8,793 nt of DNA. Source: Labilithrix luteola. GTDB taxonomy: Bacteria; Myxococcota_A; Polyangia; Polyangiales; Polyangiaceae. The notes below the pieces were generated by a model. The model saw only the letters and a program-made list of their open reading frames with translations, had not been told where the DNA came from and ran no database searches. The translations under genes were made by a program, and so were the position numbers. This document shows positions 1 to 6,484 of the stretch, in pieces (within the stretch, counting starts at the first letter, position 1; every line of letters starts with the position of its first letter). Location of the stretch: the NCBI GenBank assembly GCA_026225435.1, contig JAMFST010000130.1, forward strand, positions 1-8,793, given 5' to 3'.

Positions 1-414
1 CGCCGTTCCACGCAGCGAGAGCTTCGTCACCGTCCCCGATGTGAAGGTGAGCTCGAGGTGCGCGCGCTCCTCGCCGAGCGCCGCTGCCGACGTCTCGTGC
101 GAGACCGGCCGCACGATCGAGGCCGAGGCGAGCACACCGAGCAGCGTCTCCACCGCGGCGCCATCCGCCGGCCCGACCTGCGGCGACGTCAGCGACCACG
201 CGGCGGCCCCGGCGGCCCGCGCCAGCACGAGCGTGTCGCCCGGCCGGTCGAGCACCACCCGCGTCAGCTCGTCGGGCCGAAACACCGGCAACACCGACTG
301 CGCGCGCAACGCCCGCTCCGCGTCGCTCGGCCGCCCGCGCTCCACCAGCAGCAGGTAGGCGACCGCCAGCCCCGCGATCACCATCAGGACCAGCGAGGGG
401 AGGAGCCGCTTCAC
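1..414 (-). CDS. DUF4340 domain membrane-anchored protein (partial, C-terminus outside window)
   Basis: The first 138 codons of a protein that continues past the left edge. It starts with GTG at 414, which overlaps the TGA stop of the GldG-like gene by four bases (GTGA), so translation is probably coupled. The N-terminus is a short basic stretch (KR) and one membrane segment at about residues 4-23, followed by a periplasmic-type region. That region has the DUF4340 pattern: a beta-rich segment (FRPDELTRVVLDRPGD), a Trp-Ser-Leu followed by Pro, then an Ala-Asp-x-x-x-Val-x-x-Leu-Leu-x-x-Leu helix. DUF4340 proteins regularly follow GldG-like proteins in ABC export operons, and the position here is as expected. 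The molecular role is unknown; it is inferred to be a membrane-tethered accessory of the transporter. The family call rests on pattern and context, with only the N-terminal part visible. Confidence 0.8.
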   Translation of the reverse strand, partial: MKRLLPSLVLMVIAGLAVAYLLLVERGRPSDAERALRAQSVLPVFRPDELTRVVLDRPGDTLVLARAAGAAAWSLTSPQVGPADGAAVETLLGVLASASIVRPVSHETSAAALGEERAHLELTFTSGTVTKLSLRGTA

Positions 415-1976
415 CCGCGTCGTTCCGTCTTCGGCTTCGTCGCGGCGTCGCGCGGCGTCCCCTCGGTGGCGCGCCGGCGCAGCCCGATGGCCAGACCGAG
501 CAACGCGATCGCCGCCGGCATGTAGAAAAGAACATAACTACGCACATCGCCGATCGACGCGTCGGAGAGGCGCAGGCCCGCGGTGACCTTGGGCCGGGCG
601 GGCACATCGACGATCGACGGACGCGCGGCGAGCCAGGAGAGCGAGCTCTCGAGGAAGAAAGCGGCCCCGTGGAGCGGCGCCGGCTCCTGCCAGTTGCTCG
701 GCGCGAAGACCGAGCCGGTCCCCACGACGACGACCCGCGGACCGTGGGCCGCCGAGGGAGACAGCTTCGCCCGCTCCGCCGCCATGGCGACGACCTGCGC
801 GCCGTGGAGAACACCTTCCTCCGGCGGCGGACCGGTCCAGTCGGCGGCGCCAGCGATCGACGACACCGCGTAGGCGTCGTCCCCCGTCGCCAGCAGATCC
901 GCGGCCGCCACCGGCGCGCTCGCCTCGTGACGCAGCGGCCGGACGAACCCGAGGATGATCCGCGGCGCATCGCGCGTCTCGGCGGGGAGCAGCGACGCGG
1001 TCACCGCGTGCGGACGCGGGAGCACGGCGAAGGTCGCCCCGCGCGAGCCGGGCATGGTGCGCTCCTTGTCCTTCTCCACCACCAGCGCGTCCACCAGCCC
1101 GATGCCGAAGGGCGCGAGCGCGGCGTCGAGACCGGAGGCGACCACCCCGGTCTTCGAGCCGGCCACCGGATCCTCCAGGGGCGAGATGGCCACCAGCGCG
1201 TTGCCGCCGCCGAGCAGGTACGTCCGCAGCCGCTCGCTCTCCGCCGGCGCGAACGCCGTGCGCGGCGCCGCGAGGATGGCCACGTCACAACCGGCGAACG
1301 GCTCGTGCTCCCCCGGCGCGGTCGTGTCCACCTGGACGACGTCGAAGTTGCTCTTCTCCAGCAGCTCACCGAGCAACGCGAGCCCGGTCGGTCCGGTGTC
1401 GGCGAGCAGCGGCTCGTCGTGCCCGCGGGTGAAGCACAGCTTCGCCTTCGTCCCGCCGAGCACCTCGCGGATCGCCCCGGTCAGCGCCGCCTCCTCGCGC
1501 GGCTCGACCCGCGGATCGTCCTCGCTCGCCACGCTGATCAGATCGTTGGGCGTCACCAGCCAGTGCCGCTCACCGCGCGCCACCGCCAGCACGGCGTCGG
1601 CGACGACCCGCCCCTCCTCGGTCTGCCCCGTCTCCACCTTGAACCGCCGGCGCACGTCCTCGAGCGCGAGCGGATCGCGATCCGGATCGATCGGATGCAC
1701 GCGCACGAGCGCGCTCTCCGCCTGGTAGGCCACCAGCAGCTGCCGCAGGCTCGCGGTCGACGGCTCGGCGTCGCCGGAGATGAGCCACACGTCGACCGGA
1801 TCGGTCAACCCGCGCAAGGTGGTCAGCGTCGGCTCGCTCAGCGTGTAGCGCCGCCCGCTCGTCCAGTCCCAGCGCCGGTAGTGGCGCGCGGCGACCACGT
1901 TCACCACCAGCGCCAGCACCACCGCGGCGAGCGCTCCGCCGAGCTGCACCACCCGTGTTCCGCCGGTGAGCCGCAT
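411..1976 (-). CDS. GldG-like ABC transporter auxiliary membrane protein
   Basis: A 521-residue protein of the GldG / ABC-type uncharacterized auxiliary family. It has one membrane segment at about residues 9-30. Next comes the family hallmark W-D-W-T-x4-Y-T-L-S (residues 36-47), then a long soluble, IFT52-like extracytoplasmic region. That region contains R-G-H-D-E (184-188), matching the GHxE motif of the family, and a glycine-rich LLGGGNALVAISP segment. A second membrane segment lies at about 480-499, with a short basic cytoplasmic tail. I chose the ATG at 1976: it sits two bases after the permease stop (TGACGATG), has a G-rich stretch upstream, and starts directly before the membrane segment. 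An in-frame extension to 2051 would run into the permease gene and looks spurious. In gliding Bacteroidetes GldG works with GldA and GldF; here the partners are the neighbouring ATPase and permease. Substrate unknown. Confidence 0.88.
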   Translation of the reverse strand: MRLTGGTRVVQLGGALAAVVLALVVNVVAARHYRRWDWTSGRRYTLSEPTLTTLRGLTDPVDVWLISGDAEPSTASLRQLLVAYQAESALVRVHPIDPDRDPLALEDVRRRFKVETGQTEEGRVVADAVLAVARGERHWLVTPNDLISVASEDDPRVEPREEAALTGAIREVLGGTKAKLCFTRGHDEPLLADTGPTGLALLGELLEKSNFDVVQVDTTAPGEHEPFAGCDVAILAAPRTAFAPAESERLRTYLLGGGNALVAISPLEDPVAGSKTGVVASGLDAALAPFGIGLVDALVVEKDKERTMPGSRGATFAVLPRPHAVTASLLPAETRDAPRIILGFVRPLRHEASAPVAAADLLATGDDAYAVSSIAGAADWTGPPPEEGVLHGAQVVAMAAERAKLSPSAAHGPRVVVVGTGSVFAPSNWQEPAPLHGAAFFLESSLSWLAARPSIVDVPARPKVTAGLRLSDASIGDVRSYVLFYMPAAIALLGLAIGLRRRATEGTPRDAATKPKTERRG

Positions 1977-1978
1977 CG

Positions 1979-2728
1979 TCAACCCCACGCCCAGGCGTCG
2001 ACGACGCGCACCGTCCCGAACAGCGGCAGCACGATGAGCGTCGCGCCCCACACGAGGCGCCGCGAGTCGACCACCCCGCGCGCCATCTCGGTCATCGTCG
2101 ACCAGACCGACAGGTGCACGCAGACATCGTGCAGCGTGGTCCCGTCACGGGTCACGAACTCCCCCATCCCGACGAGGAACAGCAGCAGCACCACCAGCGC
2201 CGTCCCCAGCAGCGCGAGGAACTGGCTGCGGGTGAGCGCGCTCATGAAGAGCCCGATCGCCAGGTACCCCGCGCCAACGACGATCACGCCGAGGTAGCTG
2301 GCGGCCGCGGCGTGCAGATCGATCCCGCCGGTGCGCGCGAGGATGAGCACGTAGAGCACCGTCGGCAGCCACATGGCGATGTAGGTGACCAGCGCCGCGG
2401 CGTACTTCGCCAGCACCACCGCCGGCACGCTCACCGGTGCGGTCATCAGCGTCTCGATGGTCCCGCTGCGCCGCTCCTCGGCGAAGAGCCGCATGGTCAT
2501 CGGCGGCACCAGGAGGAAGAGCACCAGGTAGAGCACCACCGTGTCGCCGAAGAAGGCCTCGAGCGGCGTCTGATCGCCAGCGTCGGCGGTGACCGTCGAG
2601 AGATGGTCCACGAGGAGAAAGAAGTGCGCCCCCTGCACGAGGAGGAACACCGTGAGCAGCACCCAGGCGAGCGGCGTCACGAAGAAGGCGAACAGCTCGC
2701 GCTTGAAGATGGGCCAGAAGCCTCTCAC
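1979..2728 (-). CDS. ABC-2 type transporter permease, GldF-like
   Basis: A 249-residue inner-membrane protein with about six hydrophobic segments, the usual size for GldF-like ABC-2 permeases. After a short cytoplasmic start (FWPIFKRELFAFF) comes TM1 (about 18-41). The family motif MRLFAEERRSGTIETLMTAP follows TM2: the E-E-R-x-x-G-T-x-E-x-L coupling-helix signature of ABC-2 permeases. Further membrane segments lie in the middle and at the C-terminus. The start is GTG at 2728, overlapping the TGA of the ATPase gene by four bases, with a GGGAG Shine-Dalgarno at 2740-2736. It should form the channel half of an exporter powered by the upstream ATPase, with the GldG-like and DUF4340 proteins as extracytoplasmic partners. 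What is moved is not visible from sequence. Confidence 0.93.
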   Translation of the reverse strand: MRGFWPIFKRELFAFFVTPLAWVLLTVFLLVQGAHFFLLVDHLSTVTADAGDQTPLEAFFGDTVVLYLVLFLLVPPMTMRLFAEERRSGTIETLMTAPVSVPAVVLAKYAAALVTYIAMWLPTVLYVLILARTGGIDLHAAAASYLGVIVVGAGYLAIGLFMSALTRSQFLALLGTALVVLLLFLVGMGEFVTRDGTTLHDVCVHLSVWSTMTEMARGVVDSRRLVWGATLIVLPLFGTVRVVDAWAWG

Positions 2729-3678
2729 GACGAGGCTCCCGTCTCGTCGCCCTTGTCGGTCAGCGTGAGGGCGCGAAACGCCTCCTCGAGCGAGGTGCGC
2801 ACCGGGCTCACCTCGCGCACGCCCATCCCCGCGCTCACCAGCGCCGCGACCACCGGATCGATCGACGCGCTCGCCGCCAGGTGCACCACAAGTCGCGTGG
2901 TCCCCTCGTCGACCGACGATGCCTCCACCCGTGTGACGTCAGCGACCGCGGAGGCCACCGTGCGCGCCGCCTCGGGCTCCCCGCGCAGCACCACGACGAA
3001 GCTCCCCGCCGCCGCGTGCAGGACCTCGAGCGATCCCTCGGCCACGAGCTCGCCGCGCGCGAGCACCACCACGCGGTCGCAGCTCGCCTCCACCTCGGAG
3101 AGCACGTGCGTCGAGAGCAGCACCGTGTGGGCCCCGCCGAGCCCGCGGAGCAGCGCGCGCACCTCGTGGATCTGGTTGGGATCGAGCCCGGCGGTCGGCT
3201 CGTCGAGCAGCACGATCTCCGGCCGCGCGACGAGCGCATCGGCGAGCCCGACCCGCTGGCGGTAGCCCTTGGAGAGCTTGCCGATCATCGCGTCGCGCAC
3301 ACCGCCGACGACCGCTTTCTCCATCGCCTCGTCGACCCACGCGCGCCGGTCGCGGCGGGCGACCCCCTTCAGCTCGGCGCGAAACGTCAGGTACTCGACG
3401 ACCCGCATCTCCGGGTAGAGCGGCGCCTGCTCCGGCAGGTAACCGATGCGCGCGCGCGCCTCGAGCGACGAGGTCTCCACGTCGAACCCCGCCACGGTGA
3501 CCGTCCCCGAGGTCTTGCCCAGCGACCCGGCGAGGATGCGCAGGGTCGTCGTCTTCCCCGCCCCGTTCGGCCCGAGGAAGCCGGTGATCGACCCGCGCGG
3601 CACGGTGAAGCTGACGTCGTGGATCGCGAGGTGCGTGCCGTAGCGCTTGGTCAGCTTGTCGACAGCGATCGCGGTCAC
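2725..3678 (-). CDS. ABC transporter ATP-binding protein, GldA/CcmA-like
   Basis: A 317-residue ATPase that powers the adjacent ABC-2 permease by ATP hydrolysis at the inner membrane. All key motifs are visible. Walker A is GPNGAGKT (36-43), the signature motif is LSKGYRQR (135-142), and Walker B is IVLLDEP (155-161) with catalytic Glu160. The D-loop is GLDP and the switch His is His191. The Q-loop reads GYLPEQ, as in many GldA/DrrA-like ATPases. Residues from about 220 to 317 form the C-terminal extension common in ABC-2 ATPases, ending in a TSLEEAF segment. The start is set at GTG 3678, just before the beta strand VDKLTKRYG and 11 bases after the response regulator stop. The longer in-frame reading to 3732 would overlap that gene and has no sensible start (codon 14 of it is GTA). 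No strong Shine-Dalgarno is seen. Confidence 0.94.
   Translation of the reverse strand: MTAIAVDKLTKRYGTHLAIHDVSFTVPRGSITGFLGPNGAGKTTTLRILAGSLGKTSGTVTVAGFDVETSSLEARARIGYLPEQAPLYPEMRVVEYLTFRAELKGVARRDRRAWVDEAMEKAVVGGVRDAMIGKLSKGYRQRVGLADALVARPEIVLLDEPTAGLDPNQIHEVRALLRGLGGAHTVLLSTHVLSEVEASCDRVVVLARGELVAEGSLEVLHAAAGSFVVVLRGEPEAARTVASAVADVTRVEASSVDEGTTRLVVHLAASASIDPVVAALVSAGMGVREVSPVRTSLEEAFRALTLTDKGDETGASS
2736..2740 (-). promoter_or_regulatory. Ribosome binding site of the ABC-2 permease gene
   Basis: GGGAG on the minus strand, seven bases before the GTG start at 2728 and inside the end of the ATPase gene. It supports the GTG start and the four-base overlap. Confidence 0.6.
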
Positions 3679-3689
3679 GCGCTTGCGGC

Positions 3690-4121
3690 TTACTCGATCT
3701 CCAGCGCCGCGTGCAGATCGGCGGTCGTCCACGGCTTTCCGATGATCGGCTTCATGCTGAGGAGCTTGGCGCGCACGGCCAGCTCACTCGTCAGGTTGGC
3801 CGTCATGAACACCAGCTGGATCATCGGCTGCAGCGAGCGAAGCTCCTGCGCCAGGGTCACGCCGTCCATCTCCGGCATCTGCAGGTCGAGCAACGCGATG
3901 TGGAAGATGTGATCACGTGCGTGCTCCAGCGCCTCCAGCGGATTGGCGAAGTCGGTCACCTCGAGGTCCGGCAGGCGGCGCAACGAGCGCAGCAGCGCCG
4001 TCCGCACCAGCCGGTCGTCGTCGACGACGAGGATGGCGCGGGCGCTCGACGCTGTCGAAGCGGGAGGTGGGGACTTAAGCTCCACGGTTTCGGTACCATT
4101 GCCGCAACTGCGCCGCCTCAC
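3690..4121 (-). CDS. REC-only (single-domain) response regulator
   Basis: A stand-alone receiver domain of up to 143 residues with no output domain. A variable Ser/Pro/Ala-rich leader of about 28 residues precedes the CheY-like fold. The acidic pocket is DDD (34-36), the phospho-acceptor is Asp79 in LLDLQMPEMDG, the switch residue is Thr107 and the conserved lysine is Lys129 in GKPW. All phosphorylation residues are intact, so it should be functional. Two GTG starts are possible, 4121 and 4085 (leader VELKSPPP); neither has a clear Shine-Dalgarno. The next gene, the ABC ATPase, begins 11 bases after the TAA stop on the same strand, so the regulator probably heads the ABC operon. How it acts is unknown; single-domain regulators work by protein contact or phosphorelay. 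No kinase gene is next to it. Confidence 0.9.
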   Translation of the reverse strand: MRRRSCGNGTETVELKSPPPASTASSARAILVVDDDRLVRTALLRSLRRLPDLEVTDFANPLEALEHARDHIFHIALLDLQMPEMDGVTLAQELRSLQPMIQLVFMTANLTSELAVRAKLLSMKPIIGKPWTTADLHAALEIE

Positions 4122-4208
4122 AAGGTCAGAAAATTACGTAGGCCCGCCTGTTGCAGCGACGATGGGCTATGTCATGCGCGAGGCGGCGAGAGAATCTTGA
4201 GTAATTCC
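4122..4208. promoter_or_regulatory. Divergent intergenic control region
   Basis: This is the only intergenic stretch longer than about 20 bases. It lies between the minus-strand response regulator/ABC operon and the plus-strand SUMF1 lipoprotein, so promoters for both must lie here or just inside the genes. It holds the most AT-rich patch of the window (about 4128-4140, AGAAAATTACGTA, including the palindrome TACGTA), which could serve as a -10 region for the leftward operon. I cannot assign a convincing -35/-10 pair on either strand, and no sigma-54 -24/-12 element was found. Confidence 0.4.
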
Positions 4209-5243
4209 GTGAAGGAGCGTTCTCCACGCCCCCTGGCATTCCCGGGCGACGCTTTTTTTCGCGGCGCGTCGCTGCTTTTTGCGCTTGCTGTCGCCGCCGG
4301 ATGCTCACCGGATCGCGCGCCTGATCGGCCGACGGCGACTCCCCTGGTGCCCGACGCAGGGGCTAACGATGCGACACGACAGGTGGAAGTGGTGGACGCG
4401 TCCCCTCCGGCGGAGGTGCCGGACGCGGCCGTGGAGGCCGGACGCGCGCCCGAGGCGCCGGCCGGCATGCTGCTGGTGCCGGGCGGCACGTTCACCATGG
4501 GCCTCGACGGCAAGGGGCAAGAGGACGAGCACCCCGCGCATCAGGTCACCGTCGCCGCGTTCTTCCTCGATCGCACCGAGGTCACCAACGAGGCCTACGC
4601 GTCGTGCGTGAAGGCCGGCGGCTGCAAGGAGAAGGACATCCACGTCGTCAGCAAGGCGCACGGCGGGCCGGACGCCGCCTTCGACCACCCGAAGCAGCCG
4701 GTCAACGGCGTGAGCTGGAACGACGCCACCCGGTTCTGCGCCTGGCGCGGAGACGCGCGGCTCCCCCGGGAAGCGGAGTGGGAGCGCGCGGCGCGCGACG
4801 GCGATGGACGGATGTACCCGTGGGGGAACGAGCGGCCCGACGCCGACAAGGCGGTCTTCGCCCGGCAGTTCGGCCACGACACCACCGACGACGTCGGCTC
4901 GCACCCCAACGGCCGCGGCCCCTACGGCCACGACGATCTGGCCGGCAACGTGTGGGAGTGGCAAGAGGACGAGTACGATCCGATCGCCTACCGCCGCCCC
5001 GGCGCCAGCACCGGCACGCCGGGAACGTGCGAGGAAATTCTCGCCACGCTGAACCACCTGCGCGCGAGCGGCGAGCAGGGGTTCACCGGCTCGAACCCCA
5101 TCCCCAACAGCTGCGAGCACGTCCTTCGCGGCGGCGCCTTCAACTACGACGGCTTCGGCCTCCGCTCGAGCAACCGCGTCCACCACCCGGGCGGATTCCG
5201 GCTCGCCATGTCTGGATTCCGCTGCGCGAAGGACGCGAAGTAG
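4209..5243 (+). CDS. SUMF1/FGE-sulfatase domain lipoprotein, lacking FGE catalytic cysteines
   Basis: A 344-residue predicted lipoprotein. The N-terminus is basic (KERSPR), then comes a hydrophobic core (ASLLFALAVAAG) ending at Cys32 as the lipidation site. The lipobox AAGC is slightly atypical. An Ala/Asp/Pro-rich linker (about 33-84) leads to a full FGE-sulfatase fold: MLLVPGGTFTMG (87-98), DRTEVTNEAY (121-130), PVNGVSWNDATRFCAW (164-179), LPREAEWERAAR (185-196), YPWGN (203-207), DLAGNVWEW (243-251), LRGGAF (306-311) and GFRCA (336-340). The two cysteines used by true FGE after RGGSF are replaced (around Tyr313 and Leu318), so sulfatase activation is unlikely. A role as an envelope binding or structural protein is inferred. 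The start is uncertain: GTG 4209 is chosen; TTG 4197 adds four residues. No strong ribosome site is seen. The gene diverges from the ABC operon and converges with the DUF3293 gene. Confidence 0.87.
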   Translation: MKERSPRPLAFPGDAFFRGASLLFALAVAAGCSPDRAPDRPTATPLVPDAGANDATRQVEVVDASPPAEVPDAAVEAGRAPEAPAGMLLVPGGTFTMGLDGKGQEDEHPAHQVTVAAFFLDRTEVTNEAYASCVKAGGCKEKDIHVVSKAHGGPDAAFDHPKQPVNGVSWNDATRFCAWRGDARLPREAEWERAARDGDGRMYPWGNERPDADKAVFARQFGHDTTDDVGSHPNGRGPYGHDDLAGNVWEWQEDEYDPIAYRRPGASTGTPGTCEEILATLNHLRASGEQGFTGSNPIPNSCEHVLRGGAFNYDGFGLRSSNRVHHPGGFRLAMSGFRCAKDAK

Positions 5244-5256
5244 CGCGCCGGCGACG

Positions 5257-5724
5257 TCAGGCGCGGACGCGCCAGTTGCCGACGATGGTCCGCCCGACGT
5301 CGTCGCACGTCGGATCGGTCACGATCAGCTCGGGCCGTGCGTTCTTGCACATGAGGATGGTGTTCTGGCGGAACACGCGGCCGAAGGCGACCGCCTCGTC
5401 GCGGTCCATCGCGTGCACCAGCCAGGCCGGCTCGCGCCAGGTGCCCTCCGGCTCCTCCTCGAAGCCGACCGACGACTCGACCCGGTAGCAACCGAGGATC
5501 AGCAGGTCGCGCAGCACCAGGTGGCGCCCGTCGTTGACCTTGCGCGGCAGCAGCATCGAGCGCGGGTTGTACGCCGTCAGCACCGCGAACGGCTTGGTCA
5601 GCAGCTCCGGCAAGGTCGACGCGTCGGTCACCACGTCGCCGTCGAGCGAGGCGCGAATCGGCCCGTTGACCGTCGGCAGCTCGTAGACGGTGGAGAGATA
5701 GTTACGAAGAAGGGTGGTTTCCAT
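5257..5724 (-). CDS. DUF3293 domain-containing protein
   Basis: A 155-residue soluble protein without signal peptide or membrane segments. The central motif FAVLTAYNPRS (46-56) followed by a short Asn/Asp loop, and a C-terminal helix reading AFGRVFRQNTI, match the DUF3293 pattern (F-x-x-x-T-A-x-N-P and a Phe-Gly/Arg-Gln segment). The function of this family is not known. The ATG at 5724 lies 23 bases inside the end of the response regulator gene in another frame, with an AGGA ribosome site nearby, so it is the last gene of the right-hand operon and is translated by coupling or reinitiation. It ends 13 bases from the stop of the convergent SUMF1 gene. The family call is by motif memory only and is moderately sure; that the gene is real is more certain. 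Confidence 0.75.
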   Translation of the reverse strand: METTLLRNYLSTVYELPTVNGPIRASLDGDVVTDASTLPELLTKPFAVLTAYNPRSMLLPRKVNDGRHLVLRDLLILGCYRVESSVGFEEEPEGTWREPAWLVHAMDRDEAVAFGRVFRQNTILMCKNARPELIVTDPTCDDVGRTIVGNWRVRA

Positions 5725-6466
5725 TCGGGGGTTCCTGGTCGGCGAGGCGATAGCCCACGCCGCGGACGGTCATGACATAGCGCGGCACCTGCGGATCCGG
5801 TTCGAGCTTCGCGCGGATCTGCTGGATGAAGTTGTCGATGGTGCGCGGCGTGCCGTGGTGATTCGGCCCCCAGACCTCCTGGAAGATCTTCTCGCGGGAC
5901 AGAGCTCGACCACGCGCGCGCGACAGGCAGGCGAGGACGTCGAACTCCGTGGCGGTCATCTCCACCGGGGCGCCGGCGACGGTGAGCAGGCGCGCGTCGA
6001 GGTCCACCTCCGCCTCGCCGATGCGCAGGGCGAGCCGCGGGGGCGGCACGGGCACGACCGGACGCGGAGCCTCGCGCGCGCTGTGCCGACGGATGGCGCC
6101 CCGCACGCGGGCGAGCAGCTCGGCCAGGCTGAACGGCTTGGCCACGTAATCCTCGGCGCCGAGCTCGAGCCCGCTCACCTTGTCCATCTCCCCGCTGCGC
6201 GCCGACAGCACGATGATCGGGAGGTCGTGCCCCTCCTTGCGCAGCGTCTGCAGCACCTCGAAGCCGTTCATCTTCGGCAACATCACGTCGAGGATCATCA
6301 GATCCGGCGCCAGCTCCCGCGCCATGCGCAACCCCTTCTCGCCATCGTCGGCGAGGTGCACCTCGTAGCGCTCGTTCTGCAGGTTGATCTGCAGCCCCAA
6401 GGCGATGCCGGGGTCGTCCTCGACGACGAGGACACGCTTCATGGGTGGGTCGTTGGGGGGAGGCAT
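5702..6466 (-). CDS. OmpR/PhoB-family response regulator
   Basis: A 254-residue DNA-binding response regulator. The receiver domain (about 9-125) has the acidic pair Asp17-Asp18, phospho-acceptor Asp60 in MILDVMLPKMNG, switch Ser88 in VLSAR and Lys110 in AKPF. A Pro/Val-rich linker (about 130-144) joins it to a winged-helix domain (about 146-241) with the typical TATEFDVLACL segment, the recognition helix RTIDNFIQQIRAKL and the C-terminal wing VRGVGYRL. It is almost certainly the partner of the histidine kinase encoded 18 bases upstream, acting as its transcriptional output. ATG 6466 is used; ATG 6442 (MKRVLVVEDD) would start right at the domain and is equally possible, since neither has a clear Shine-Dalgarno. 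Its last codons overlap the start of the DUF3293 gene by 23 bases. Target genes cannot be inferred. Confidence 0.95.
   Translation of the reverse strand: MPPPNDPPMKRVLVVEDDPGIALGLQINLQNERYEVHLADDGEKGLRMARELAPDLMILDVMLPKMNGFEVLQTLRKEGHDLPIIVLSARSGEMDKVSGLELGAEDYVAKPFSLAELLARVRGAIRRHSAREAPRPVVPVPPPRLALRIGEAEVDLDARLLTVAGAPVEMTATEFDVLACLSRARGRALSREKIFQEVWGPNHHGTPRTIDNFIQQIRAKLEPDPQVPRYVMTVRGVGYRLADQEPPNGNHPSS
5733..5736 (-). promoter_or_regulatory. Ribosome binding site of the DUF3293 gene
   Basis: AGGA on the minus strand, eight bases before the ATG at 5724. It lies within the last codons of the response regulator gene and fixes the start of the DUF3293 reading frame. Confidence 0.6.
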
Positions 6467-6484
6467 CGACGGAGCGCTTTTCGC

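Noticed and set aside
669..2297. A 542-codon plus-strand open frame opposite the GldG-like gene
   Set aside because: Arg-rich antisense shadow spanning two minus-strand genes; no recognisable motif or ribosome site.
4151..4176. TTGCAG followed by TATGTC as a sigma-70 promoter for the lipoprotein gene
   Set aside because: The spacing is about ten bases, far from 17, and both elements are poor matches.
3711..4208. Upstream in-frame extension of the SUMF1 lipoprotein gene
   Set aside because: It would overlap the response regulator on the other strand, has no domain content, and would bury the lipoprotein signal inside the protein.
4234..4252. TGGCAT-like sequence resembling a sigma-54 -24 element
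   Set aside because: There is no TTGC at the correct -12 spacing, and it lies inside the lipoprotein coding region.
5260..5273. GC-rich inverted repeat (GGCGCG-GA-CGCGCC) near the convergent stops, as a terminator
   Set aside because: The stem is only five to six pairs and there is no T-run on either strand; such short GC palindromes are common by chance at this base composition.
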